DNA of 64,000 nucleotides from JADGHX01 sp035760965. Lineage in GTDB: Bacteria > Pseudomonadota > Gammaproteobacteria > Steroidobacterales > Steroidobacteraceae. Positions within the stretch are counted from its first letter, which is position 1. Each line of letters begins with the position of its first letter. Of this stretch, positions 41,550-49,849 are shown piece after piece. The stretch lies in NCBI GenBank assembly GCA_035760965.1, contig DASTRY010000039.1, positions 124,001 through 188,000 of the forward strand, given 5' to 3'. The notes beneath the pieces were generated by a model. It was not told the DNA's origin. It made no database searches and saw only the letters and a list, made by a program, of their open reading frames with translations. A program made the position numbers and the translations under genes.

Positions 41550-42335
41550 ATGATCGAACACCTGCCCGCCCTGTTGAGACTGGCCGTCGAGGCCGCCGAG
41601 CTGCCCTCGCGCTTCATCCTCTCCGGCTTTCGCAACGAAGCACTTCGCTACGAACAGAAGCCCGACGGCTCGCCGGTCACGCCGTTCGACAAGGAGGCCG
41701 AGCGCATGATCCGCGCGTTCCTGGCCGAGCGGCAGCCGCAGAGCTGGCCCGTGCTCGGCGAAGAGCTCGGCGGCGATACGGACGACGCGCAGTACCGGTG
41801 GGTCGTCGACCCGATCGATGGCACGCTGCCCTACACGCGCGGGCTGCCGACCTTCGGCACGTTGCTGGCGTTCGAGGAAGTGGCCACGCGTCGCGCGCTC
41901 ATCGGCGTGATTCATCTGCCCGCGATGGGCGAGACCTACTCCGCGGCGCGCGGCCTCGGCACGTGGTGCAACGGCAAGCGCATGCAGGTGGCCCGGCCGC
42001 GCCCGCTGCGCGATTGCGTGATCTCTGCGCCCGCCGAACATCACTTCAGACTGGCCGGCATCGCGGACACGCACGAGCAGCTTCGCGCCCAAGCGCCGCA
42101 TCTGCGCGTGTTCGCGGACTGCTGGGCGCATGCGATGGTCGCGCGCGGCAGCATCGATGCGCTCGCCGAGTTCCGGCTCAGCCGCTGGGATATCGCTGCA
42201 ACCGAAGTCGTCATCGAGGAAGCCGGCGGGGTCGTGATGACGCGCGAAGCGCCGTACGAGCCCGGCAAGTACGACTCGATCTTCGGCTCACCCGGAGCGG
42301 TGCGCGACGTCGCCGCGATCCTGCGCTATCCCTGA
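41550..42335 (+). CDS. Inositol monophosphatase-family phosphatase
   Basis: A 261-residue member of the Mg2+-dependent, Li+-sensitive phosphatase superfamily (IMPase / histidinol-phosphatase HisN type). Metal motifs: GEELGG (Glu), VVDPIDGT (Asp-x-Ile-Asp-Gly-Thr), and SRWDIAATEVVIEEAGGVV at the C-terminal metal site. TPFDKEAERMI is the usual lead-in. It could serve as a histidinol-phosphate or inositol-phosphate phosphatase; HisN is plausible since the gene is unlinked to other histidine genes. Confidence 0.87.
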   Translation: MIEHLPALLRLAVEAAELPSRFILSGFRNEALRYEQKPDGSPVTPFDKEAERMIRAFLAERQPQSWPVLGEELGGDTDDAQYRWVVDPIDGTLPYTRGLPTFGTLLAFEEVATRRALIGVIHLPAMGETYSAARGLGTWCNGKRMQVARPRPLRDCVISAPAEHHFRLAGIADTHEQLRAQAPHLRVFADCWAHAMVARGSIDALAEFRLSRWDIAATEVVIEEAGGVVMTREAPYEPGKYDSIFGSPGAVRDVAAILRYP

Positions 42336-42339
42336 CGTC

Positions 42340-43017
42340 TCAGCCCTGCAGCAACGGCTGGATCAGCGATGCGTCGTTGTGCTTCCCCGAGTTCACGCGC
42401 GGGCTCACGGGGTACGCGAGCATCCCCTTCTCCGGATAGGCGTGCAGCACGCCACGCGCGTGCGCGGGAGTGGACGTGAGCCAGGTGGCGTAGTCCTTGC
42501 GGCGGAGAATCGCCGGCATGCGACTGTTCTCGCCGCAGATCTTCGTGAGCAGCGGATTGGCCGGCACGGTGATGATCGAGAAGCCCTCGATGACATCACC
42601 GTCCTTGCTCTCCGATCGAGCCCAGTAGGCCGCGAGCCCGAACACGGTCCGCTCGAGCAGCCCGACGAAGTACGGCTGCCGATAGCCTTCCGGCGTGAGC
42701 TGCCAGACGTAGAAGCCGCCGACCGGGACGATGCACCGCTGGCTGGCAAGCCACGGGTCGCGCGACTCGGGCGTGCGACCGAGCTGCTCGAATTCGAAGT
42801 CGGGGCGCTCGTCGGGCCGCGGCAGGCCTTCCGCCTCCGGCGGGACCAGCCCCCAGCGCATCATCACGCCTTCGCTCGCACCGTCGTGCGAGCGAATCAC
42901 CGGCACGTACTGCGGGAAGCCGACGTTGAAGTTGGACCTGAATTTCCACCAGCGCTGGGCGGGCTCGAACTCGCGCTCGGCATCCGCCTGTGCCGGCAAA
43001 ACATAGCGCTCGACCAT
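42340..43017 (-). CDS. SRAP-domain protein (YedK/HMCES-like) lacking catalytic residues
   Basis: A 225-residue SRAP protein. Active members crosslink to abasic sites in single-stranded DNA through Cys2. Here the start MVERYVLP has Val2, codon GTC, instead of Cys2. The Glu of the GFYEW motif is Val104 (GGFYVW), and the His of the HxRMP motif is Asn164 (ENSRMPAIL). The fold motifs MMRWGLVPPEAEG, QRCIVPVGGFY and SIITVPANPLL are kept, as is VSPRVNSG near the end. This looks like a pseudoenzyme that may still bind DNA. The ATG at 43017 is the only sensible start; no alternative in-frame Met-Cys exists upstream. Confidence 0.85.
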   Translation of the reverse strand: MVERYVLPAQADAEREFEPAQRWWKFRSNFNVGFPQYVPVIRSHDGASEGVMMRWGLVPPEAEGLPRPDERPDFEFEQLGRTPESRDPWLASQRCIVPVGGFYVWQLTPEGYRQPYFVGLLERTVFGLAAYWARSESKDGDVIEGFSIITVPANPLLTKICGENSRMPAILRRKDYATWLTSTPAHARGVLHAYPEKGMLAYPVSPRVNSGKHNDASLIQPLLQG

Positions 43018-43133
43018 GACGCCAAAGCGTACGCCGAGCCACGCGCAACGTGCGAGAACTGCCGGCATTTGGCGACAGGTTGAGCGCGGGCCCGGTGCGC
43101 CGGTATTCGAAGCGGGACGTGAGCTCGACGGTT

Positions 43134-44294
43134 TCAGTCGTCGCGCCGGCGCCAGAGTCGTTGCGAGGCGATGCGCGCCCCTTCGCTCAGCGAGCGCATC
43201 TTGGCCCAGCAGAGCGCGGGCAGCACCGCACCGAAGCCGGCGAAGTGACCGAAGCCGCAATCCGTCCCCGCCATGACGCGCTCGCGCCCGACGAGGTCCG
43301 CATAGCGCTCGATGCGCTGGGCGATGAGCTCGGGATGCTCGACGAAGTTGGTGGTCGTATCGAGCACGCCGGGCACGAGCACCTTGTCGGCAGGCAGCTC
43401 GTGATCGCGGAACAGCGCCCACTCGTGCTCGTGGCGCGGATTCGCGCCTTCGATCAGCAGCGCCATCGGCTTCACCTTGAAGAGCAGCGGCAGCACCTTC
43501 TCGAGCGGGATGTCGCGCGTGTGCGGCCCCTCGTAGTTGCCCCAGCAAATGTGCAGCCGGACGCGATCCGCGGGGACGTTCGCGAGCGCGTGATTCAGCG
43601 CCTCCACCTGCAGGGCGGCGTTGCGCAGAAACTCGTCGTCGTCGACGTCACGGAAGCGGATATGGCGCCCCATGCCGAGGTCCGGACAATCGACTTGCAG
43701 CACGAGCCCCGATTTCACGATCGTCTCGTATTCGGGACGCATCGCCTCCGCGAGCGCTTCCAGATATGCGGCGTGCGACGGGTAGTACTCGTTCGGTTGG
43801 AACACGGCGATCGTGCCGGGCGAGACCGCCGACATGAACCCCTCGACCGCCGGTGTCCCGCGCAGCGTCGCCTGCAGGCGCGCGATGTCCGCGTGAAGCG
43901 GCGCCAGCGTTTTCACCGAAATCGGGCCGCGACAGATCGGACGCGTGTACTTCGGCGTCGCGCCTTCCGCGGCGAGCTTGTCGCGAAACTCGGGATAGTC
44001 GTCGAGGTCCTGCGGCGTGGCGCGCGGCGCGTTGCCGACCTCGAAGCCGTTCAGGCGATGCTTGATGTAAGTCGCGTAGCTGATCTTCGCGGTCTCGCCG
44101 TCGTTCAGGATGTCGAGCCCCGCTTCCACTTGGTTGCGCACGGCATCGGCCACGCCGCGCTGCATGGCCGCTTCGAACTGCGCCTCGTCGTAGCTCTCCC
44201 CCTTGTCCTGCGCGAAGAGGAACGCGAGCACTTCTGCGCCGCGCGGCAGACTGCCGACATGCGTGGTCAGAACGCGATCGACACTGGTTTTCAT
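43134..44294 (-). CDS. Cobalamin-independent methionine synthase II-like (MetE C-terminal family)
   Basis: A 386-residue protein like the MetE C-terminal barrel, the same family as epoxyalkane:coenzyme M transferase. TTHVGSLPRGAEVLAFLF is the N-terminus, with HxGS supplying zinc-associated residues. RLHICWGNYEGPHTRDIPLE carries the HxCxGN motif with the zinc-ligand Cys, and GTDCGFGHF has the last Cys. A zinc thiolate site for alkyl transfer is therefore intact. It is the last gene of an operon with maleylacetate reductase and the ring-cleavage dioxygenase; its start overlaps the reductase stop by four bases. Demethylation or alkyl removal from a pathway intermediate is an inference. Confidence 0.87.
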   Translation of the reverse strand: MKTSVDRVLTTHVGSLPRGAEVLAFLFAQDKGESYDEAQFEAAMQRGVADAVRNQVEAGLDILNDGETAKISYATYIKHRLNGFEVGNAPRATPQDLDDYPEFRDKLAAEGATPKYTRPICRGPISVKTLAPLHADIARLQATLRGTPAVEGFMSAVSPGTIAVFQPNEYYPSHAAYLEALAEAMRPEYETIVKSGLVLQVDCPDLGMGRHIRFRDVDDDEFLRNAALQVEALNHALANVPADRVRLHICWGNYEGPHTRDIPLEKVLPLLFKVKPMALLIEGANPRHEHEWALFRDHELPADKVLVPGVLDTTTNFVEHPELIAQRIERYADLVGRERVMAGTDCGFGHFAGFGAVLPALCWAKMRSLSEGARIASQRLWRRRDD

Positions 44295-45340
44295 GGCCTA
44301 TTCCCCTCCCACGCGTTCACGAGCAGCTCACGAATCCCTTCTGCGCGAATCGGCGCGGGGTTGTAGTAAGGATTTTTCGTCGCCAGCTCCACCGCGCGCT
44401 CGATGCCATCCCGCGGCATGCCGATGTCCTTCAGCGCGACCCACGCGCCGATCGCAAGATTGAGATCGAAGAGTCCCTGCGCGGCGTTCTCGGCCCCGAG
44501 AGCGCGGGCGATACGGCGCATCGCCTCCGGCGCCGCGGCGGCGTTGTACGCGGTGGCATGCGGCAGAAGGATCGTGTGTGTCTCGGCATGCGGCAGATCA
44601 AACGCACCACCGAGCACGTGACACAGCTTGTGATGGAGAGCCATTCCCACCGCGCCGAGCACGACGCCACCGAGCCACGATCCGTACAGCGCCTCGCTGC
44701 GCGCCTCGACGTTGCGCGGCTCGTTCACCACTGCCGGCAGGCTGCGGCCGAGTGCGCGAATGCCTTCCTCGGCCATGAGCGACACGAGTGGATTGGCGTT
44801 CTCCGCGTACAGCGCTTCCACGCAATGCGCGATCGCGTTCACGCCGCTCGGGCCCGAGATGCCGGACCGCAAATCGAGCGTGAGCAACGGATCGTAGATC
44901 ACGATGCGCGGCTGGACGTGCGCATCTTTTGCGACGTGCTTGATGCCGTTCTCGGTGTAGCCCCAGATCGACGTGGCTTCGGACCCCGAGTACGTGGTCG
45001 GCACCGCCAGGATGGGCAGGCGCAGATGGAACGCGATCCCCTTCGCGAGCCCGATGGTCGAGCCGCCGCCGATGGCGACACAGCAATCCGCCTGCACGCG
45101 CGCGACCTCCGCGCACGCCTCGCGCACCGACGCGCCGGGCGTGTGCATCCGCGCCTTGTCGTAGATGCCTGCGCACTTCGCGCCGAGCAGGTCCGCACAG
45201 CGCTCTGCCAGCCGGCGCTGCCCGGGCGTGGAGACCACGAGCGCGCGCGAGCCGAGCCGTGCCGTTTCCACGGCCAGATCGTCGAGCGCGCCCGTGCGGA
45301 AGACGACGCGCGACGGCAGAGAGTCGTACGTGAACCGCAA
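44291..45340 (-). CDS. Maleylacetate reductase
   Basis: A 349-residue iron-type alcohol-dehydrogenase-like enzyme. It reduces maleylacetate to 3-oxoadipate with NADH, and can also remove halogen from chloromaleylacetate. Family motifs are AIGGGSTIGLAKGIA, AVPTTYSGSEATSIWGYTE, HHKLCHVLGGAFDLPHAETH and PYYNPAPI near the C-terminus, all matching MacA/PcpE/TftE. TTG start, 16 bp after the dioxygenase stop, with no clear ribosome site; translational coupling is likely. With the neighbouring PcpA-like dioxygenase it defines a hydroquinone-type lower pathway. Confidence 0.93.
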   Translation of the reverse strand: MRFTYDSLPSRVVFRTGALDDLAVETARLGSRALVVSTPGQRRLAERCADLLGAKCAGIYDKARMHTPGASVREACAEVARVQADCCVAIGGGSTIGLAKGIAFHLRLPILAVPTTYSGSEATSIWGYTENGIKHVAKDAHVQPRIVIYDPLLTLDLRSGISGPSGVNAIAHCVEALYAENANPLVSLMAEEGIRALGRSLPAVVNEPRNVEARSEALYGSWLGGVVLGAVGMALHHKLCHVLGGAFDLPHAETHTILLPHATAYNAAAAPEAMRRIARALGAENAAQGLFDLNLAIGAWVALKDIGMPRDGIERAVELATKNPYYNPAPIRAEGIRELLVNAWEGNRP

Positions 45341-45356
45341 GGTTCGCGCGCGACCG

Positions 45357-46316
45357 CTACACGTCGATCGGGTCGTTCAGCCGGCGCAGCAGCTCCTCGC
45401 GCTGTTCCTTGAACTGCGGCGACACGATGAACTCCGTGCCGAGCGTCTCCCGCGGCTCATCGACGAGGAAGCCGATCGAATGCGCCGCCTCGAACAGCGC
45501 GCCCGCCGGCGTGCGCACGTAGACCGACTTGAAATACGTACGGTCCTTGCGCTCGGACACGTCCGTGAAGCCGAGCCCTTCGATCTCGGCTTTCACCTTG
45601 TCCTGCACGTCCATGTTCGGCACGCCGAACGCGCCGTGATGGACCATGCCTTCCCCGTACGACCAGTTGCCCGGCGCGCGCTCCGGCTCGAGCAGCAGGT
45701 CCACGGTCTTCGCCGGTCCGCCCTTGCCCACCTGATAGCGGTGGAAGGCGCCGTCCGCGCCGACCTTCTGGTGATTCCAGCCTTCGTTCATGAAGAAGTG
45801 CATGTCGTCCATGTCGCGCAACGACACCGTCCAGCTGTGAAAGCCGCGGATCGCCGCGCTCGCCGGCACGCCGTACTTCTCGTCGACCCACGGCACGCGC
45901 GTGTCGCTGTCGTCCTCGATGAGCTCGAAGAGAATGCCGCACTCGGGATGCTCGAACTGCATCACGCGCTGCCCGAAGCGCTCGTACTCCTTCGTGATGT
46001 TCACGTTGCGCTTCGCGAAGCGCTCGCGCCAGAACTCGTGCGCGCCCTGCGGCACCGTGTAGCTGATGAGGCCGATCTGGCCCGTACCCGCGCGCGCCTT
46101 TCTCCCCGTGCGCCGCCACGGGAAGCAGGTGGTGAGATGGCCCGGTGTGCCGAGCTCATCGCCGAAGTATAGGTGATAGATCGGCTCGACCCCGTCGTAG
46201 AGCAGCGTGCGCTTCATGAGGCGCAGGCCGAGCGTCTTCACGAAGAAATCCACATCGCCCTGGGCCGTGCCCGTGCACAGCGTGATGTGATGGAGACCCT
46301 GGATTCGATCGGACAT
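45357..46316 (-). CDS. Hydroquinone ring-cleavage dioxygenase (PcpA/LinE-like, VOC family)
   Basis: A 319-residue two-module vicinal-oxygen-chelate enzyme. Candidate Fe(II) ligands His10 (GLHHITL), His226 or His227 (VHHGAFG) and Glu276 (LFEAAH) fall at positions almost identical to the published His11, His227 and Glu276 of PcpA. That enzyme cleaves 2,6-dichlorohydroquinone to 2-chloromaleylacetate. Other para-diol cleavers such as LinE and MhqE belong here too. The following gene, maleylacetate reductase, consumes exactly the expected product type. The ATG at 46316 has a GGGAG site. It is the first gene of the minus-strand catabolic operon. Confidence 0.9.
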   Translation of the reverse strand: MSDRIQGLHHITLCTGTAQGDVDFFVKTLGLRLMKRTLLYDGVEPIYHLYFGDELGTPGHLTTCFPWRRTGRKARAGTGQIGLISYTVPQGAHEFWRERFAKRNVNITKEYERFGQRVMQFEHPECGILFELIEDDSDTRVPWVDEKYGVPASAAIRGFHSWTVSLRDMDDMHFFMNEGWNHQKVGADGAFHRYQVGKGGPAKTVDLLLEPERAPGNWSYGEGMVHHGAFGVPNMDVQDKVKAEIEGLGFTDVSERKDRTYFKSVYVRTPAGALFEAAHSIGFLVDEPRETLGTEFIVSPQFKEQREELLRRLNDPIDV

Positions 46317-46391
46317 GAGCTCCCCCTCCTTCACCCGGATTTAAAGATCCCCGCCTGCGCCGCCGGTGGTTAGCCTCCTCCCTGTTCGCGG

Positions 46392-46412
46392 GGCGCGCAA
46401 CATGCGCGCGCC
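46392..46412. promoter_or_regulatory. Inverted repeat in the divergent catabolic promoter
   Basis: GGCGCGCAACATGCGCGCGCC has near-perfect inverted arms around an AACAT centre. It lies in the 188-bp region between the divergent dioxygenase (46316) and CMD (46505) starts. It is a candidate operator for a shared regulator not encoded nearby. Confidence 0.35.
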
Positions 46413-46504
46413 GGTGGATCGCGGCCGAACCGTAGCGCGGACCTGCACCGCGCGGCTCGCCGCGTAGAATGGCGCCGTTTTCCCCCATCCCGGAGCGACG
46501 AATC

Positions 46505-46894
46505 ATGAGCAGCGACAGCCGAAAAGACCTCAGAGAACGCGGGCTTGCGATCCGCCGCGAGGTGCTCGGGGACAAGTACGTCGACGCGGCCATGAACAAC
46601 GCCACCGACTTCAATCGGCCCTTGCAGGAGCTGCTCAACGAGTACTGCTGGGGTGGCGCCTGGGGTCGCGAGGGGCTCACGCGCAAGGAGCGGAGCATGA
46701 TCGTGCTCGCCATGCTGACGGCGCTCGGCCGCACGCACGAGGTCGAGACGCACACGCGGGGGGCGCTCAACAACGGGTTGACCCCGGCACAGATCGCCGA
46801 GGTGCTGCTGCAGACGGCGATCTACTGCGGCGTGCCGGCGGCCGTCGACAGCTTCCGCGCGGCATCCAAGGTGATCGCGGAGCACGGCAAGTAA
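46505..46894 (+). CDS. Carboxymuconolactone decarboxylase family protein (PcaC-like)
   Basis: A 129-residue CMD-domain protein. LLNEYCWGGAWGREGLTRKE, then MLTALGRTHEVETHTRGALN and QIAEVLLQTAIYCGVPAAVD match 4-carboxymuconolactone decarboxylase of the protocatechuate pathway rather than the AhpD group, which would carry a CxxC. It is first in a three-gene plus-strand operon. True decarboxylation of carboxymuconolactone is uncertain without other pca genes; related small CMD proteins act on other lactones. Confidence 0.88.
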   Translation: MSSDSRKDLRERGLAIRREVLGDKYVDAAMNNATDFNRPLQELLNEYCWGGAWGREGLTRKERSMIVLAMLTALGRTHEVETHTRGALNNGLTPAQIAEVLLQTAIYCGVPAAVDSFRAASKVIAEHGK

Positions 46895-46899
46895 CGCGT

Positions 46900-47793
46900 A
46901 TGGCGGCATCCAGAGACCGCATCGGTTTCGTCGGGCTCGGGAACATGGGCGCGCCGATGGCGCGCCGGCTCGTGAACGCGGGCCACGAGCTCGTCGTGGC
47001 CGACGCGAACCCGGAGGCCGTCGAGCGTTTTGCGGCGGGCTCGAAGTGCGAGCGCGCGCCGTCGCCGCCAAGTCTCGGCGAGCGCTGTCAGGTGGTGATT
47101 ACGATGCTGCCGAACGGGCAGATCGTGCGCGACGTGCTCCTCGGGGCCAACGGCATTGCCCCTCGCCTCGCGGCGGGCTCGGTGGTCATCGACATGAGCT
47201 CCTCGTCGCCGCTCGGCACGCGCGAGCTCGCAGCGGACCTCGCAAAGCGAGGCATTCCGCTGGTCGATGCGCCGGTATCGGGTGGCGTGAAGAAGGCCGC
47301 CGACGGAACACTCGCAATCATGGTGGGCGGCGAGGCGGAGCCGGTGGCGCGCGTGAAGCCCATCCTCGAAGTGATGGGCAAGGTCTTCCCGACCGGGGGC
47401 TCCGGCTCCGGTCACGCCATGAAGTCCCTAAACAACTTCCTGTCCGCGGCGAATCTCGCCGTGGCCGCCGAGGCGGTGATCGCCGGCCAGCGCTTCGGGC
47501 TCGACCCGGCGAACATGATCGCCATCCTGAATGCCTCGACGGGTCGCAACACCGGCACCGACTCGAAGTTTCCGAACAACGTGCTGCCGCGGACTTTCGA
47601 CTCCGGGTTCGCGCTCGGCTTGATGGCGAAGGACTTGCGCCTCGCGCTGGAAGTGGCGCGTTCGACCGGCGCGCCTGCAGGCCTGCTGGAGCTCACCGCG
47701 CAGCTGTGGGCCAACGCCGAGCAGCAGTTGGGCGGCAAGGCGGACAACACCGAGATCGTGAAGTATCTCGAATCGCTCGTGCCTCATGAGTGA
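46900..47793 (+). CDS. Beta-hydroxyacid dehydrogenase (3-hydroxyisobutyrate dehydrogenase-like)
   Basis: A 297-residue NAD(P)-binding enzyme. IGFVGLGNMGAPMARRLVNA is the Rossmann motif with the family GxGxMG. DMSSSSPLGTRELA and DAPVSGGVKKAADGTLAIMV are the substrate-binding signatures, and the catalytic lysine is in HAMKSLNNFLSA. These enzymes oxidise 3-hydroxyisobutyrate, tartronate semialdehyde or related acids. The gene follows the CMD gene by 5 bp and overlaps the MBL gene by 8 bp, so all three act together. The substrate is unresolved. Confidence 0.92.
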   Translation: MAASRDRIGFVGLGNMGAPMARRLVNAGHELVVADANPEAVERFAAGSKCERAPSPPSLGERCQVVITMLPNGQIVRDVLLGANGIAPRLAAGSVVIDMSSSSPLGTRELAADLAKRGIPLVDAPVSGGVKKAADGTLAIMVGGEAEPVARVKPILEVMGKVFPTGGSGSGHAMKSLNNFLSAANLAVAAEAVIAGQRFGLDPANMIAILNASTGRNTGTDSKFPNNVLPRTFDSGFALGLMAKDLRLALEVARSTGAPAGLLELTAQLWANAEQQLGGKADNTEIVKYLESLVPHE

Positions 47794-48586
47794 GCCCACG
47801 CCATACGAGGTGTACGCCATCCGCTATGCCACGGTGGCGCGCAAGAGCTCGGAGAACTACATCGGCGGCGATGCGCACGAGCAGGGCGAGCGCATGGACT
47901 ATTTCGTGTGGCTCGCGCGCAATGCGCAGCGCACGTTCGTCGTCGACACCGGTTTCAACGCGGCGGCCGCGCGCAAGCGCAAACGCGAATTCCTGCGCTC
48001 GCCTGCGGAGGGGCTGCGATTGCTCGGCGTCGACGCTGCGACCGTCGAGAACGTGATCGTCACGCACCTCCACTACGATCACATCGGCAACTTCGATCTG
48101 TTCCCCAAGGCGCGCTTTCACTTGCAGGATCGCGAGCTGGCGTACGCGACGGGGCGCTACATGTCGATGGAGTTCTTCTCGTATGCGTACGAGCTGGAAG
48201 AAGTCCTCGCGATGGTGCGCAACGTGTATGCGGGGCGGGTCGAGTTTCACGATGGCGACGCCGAGATCGCGCCCGGCTTGTCGGTGCATCACATTGGCGG
48301 CCATACGCAGGGGTTGCAGGCCGTGCGGGTGTGGACGCGCATCGGATGGCTGGTGCTTGCGTCGGATGGCAGTCACTACTACTCGAACATGGGAACGGGC
48401 CGGCCGTTTCCCGTCGTTGCGAGCGTGACGCAGATGGTGGATGGTTGGCGCAGGGTGCGAACGCTCGCGAGTGACGTGCGGCACGTCGTGCCGGGACACG
48501 ATCCGCTCGTGATGACGAAGTACCGGGCGCCTTCAGCAGAGCTCGAAGGAATTGCCGTGCGGCTCGATGCCGAGCCCGGCGCTTGA
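47786..48586 (+). CDS. MBL-fold lactonase-like hydrolase
   Basis: A 266-residue metallo-beta-lactamase-fold protein resembling N-acyl homoserine lactonase AttM/AiiA. The metal motif HLHYDH (His94, His96, Asp98, His99) is intact, DTGFN at 54-58 precedes it, and a second-site histidine is in HHIGGHTQG and HVVPGHDP. It is the last gene of the CMD/dehydrogenase operon. In that setting hydrolysis of a pathway lactone such as a muconolactone seems as likely as quorum quenching. Confidence 0.9.
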   Translation: MSEPTPYEVYAIRYATVARKSSENYIGGDAHEQGERMDYFVWLARNAQRTFVVDTGFNAAAARKRKREFLRSPAEGLRLLGVDAATVENVIVTHLHYDHIGNFDLFPKARFHLQDRELAYATGRYMSMEFFSYAYELEEVLAMVRNVYAGRVEFHDGDAEIAPGLSVHHIGGHTQGLQAVRVWTRIGWLVLASDGSHYYSNMGTGRPFPVVASVTQMVDGWRRVRTLASDVRHVVPGHDPLVMTKYRAPSAELEGIAVRLDAEPGA

Positions 48587-48604
48587 GAGAAGGACCAACG
48601 AGTG

Positions 48605-49849
48605 ATGGTAAATCAGTCGAATGTGCGGGCGGATGACCGCGCCACGCGGAGTGCTGCGCGCGGCGTGAAGAGCGACGCATCAACGATGAAGCTCCCGGGC
48701 TCCCGTGTCGTGCGTGTCGTGGCAGTGTGCGCGGCATTGGCACTGGGCCTTCCGCTGTTCGCCTCGTGCGAGGCGACGCGGCAACCCGCCGCAACACAGC
48801 CCGCCACCGCGACTCAGCCGGCCGCAGCTCGACCCGCCGCCGCTGCCAGTCAGCAAGCCGCCGCTCAGCCCTCCGTCTCGACGCTGCCGCCGAATCACCC
48901 CTTGGCGCGTGCAGCCGCCGGGCCTCGCTACTTCGATGCGAGCTCGCTCGACCTCACGAAGCTGCTGCCCCCGGTCCCCGCGAACGATTCCGCAACGACG
49001 CGCGCCGATCTCGAGGAAATGCTGCACGTCCAGCAAACGCGCACACCCGCGCAGAGCGAACGCGCCCGCGCGGACGCAACCGCCACGATCTACCGGCTCG
49101 CGGATGCACTCGGCGATCCGGCGGGATTCAACTCCCAGAACCTGCCGTTGACCGATGCGTTGTTCCGCAAGGTGCTCGCGAGCGAGGTGGCCGCCGTGGG
49201 TGCTGCGAAGAATCACTTCCATCGCCCGCGGCCGTTCGTGCTCGAGCCGAAACTCGAGCCAGTGATCGCCAGGCCGCCCGATGGCTCCTACCCGAGCGGC
49301 CACTCTTCCTGGGTCCATTCCGTGGCGCTGGTGCTCGCAGACATGGTGCCCGAGCGGCGCGCGCAGATCCTCGCGCGCGCCGACGAGTACGCTTACAACC
49401 GCGTGGTTGCCGGCGTGCACTACCCGAGCGACATCGCGGCGGGCAAGCTCGCAGGCACCGCTATCGCGGCCGTCCTGTATGTCTCGCCCAGCTTCCGGGC
49501 CGACCTCGCGGCCGCCACGACCGAGTTGCGCCAGGCTTTGCACCTCCCGGCGCTGCCGAGTGCCGCCGCGGTTCCGAGTGCGAGTGGTGGCGCGCCGGCT
49601 GTGCCGCGTGCGACGGGCTCTCCCACGGACGCTGCTCCTCGGGAGAAGGCTGCGAGTACTGCTGGGGCCGCGAGTGCGGCTCTCCCTGCGAATGCCGCTG
49701 CGACTGCGAGCCGCGCGGCGACTGTGAGCGTCGCTCCGATTGCGAGTCCCGCTGCGGCCATTGCCGTCCGCCAGAGCGCCGGCCGTTCGAGCGTTCGCCC
49801 GGCTGCGAGCCTCGTTGCGATTCCGGCCCCCGCGGCTCCCGCGCGCTGA
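48605..49849 (+). CDS. Class A acid phosphatase (PAP2 family), lipoprotein or exported
   Basis: A 414-residue phosphatase. The KX6RP-PSGH-RX5HX3D signature is complete: KNHFHRPRP, PSGHSSW and NRVVAGVHYPSD, with Asn where most have Ser before the Arg. MKLPGSRVVRVVAVCAALAL (from 48686) is a signal peptide followed by LFASC, a lipobox-like site. The ribosome site AAGGA favours the ATG at 48605, so the signal would be preceded by 27 extra residues; the start is uncertain. After about residue 315 the protein is an Ala/Pro/Ser low-complexity tail that overlaps the rhlE gene on the other strand by 389 bp. Confidence 0.85.
   Translation: MVNQSNVRADDRATRSAARGVKSDASTMKLPGSRVVRVVAVCAALALGLPLFASCEATRQPAATQPATATQPAAARPAAAASQQAAAQPSVSTLPPNHPLARAAAGPRYFDASSLDLTKLLPPVPANDSATTRADLEEMLHVQQTRTPAQSERARADATATIYRLADALGDPAGFNSQNLPLTDALFRKVLASEVAAVGAAKNHFHRPRPFVLEPKLEPVIARPPDGSYPSGHSSWVHSVALVLADMVPERRAQILARADEYAYNRVVAGVHYPSDIAAGKLAGTAIAAVLYVSPSFRADLAAATTELRQALHLPALPSAAAVPSASGGAPAVPRATGSPTDAAPREKAASTAGAASAALPANAAATASRAATVSVAPIASPAAAIAVRQSAGRSSVRPAASLVAIPAPAAPAR

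Noticed and set aside
43018..43133. Possible LexA box near the SRAP gene
   Set aside because: A CTG and a CAG are present, but separated by 14 bases instead of 10 and with GC-rich centre, so it does not fit the motif.
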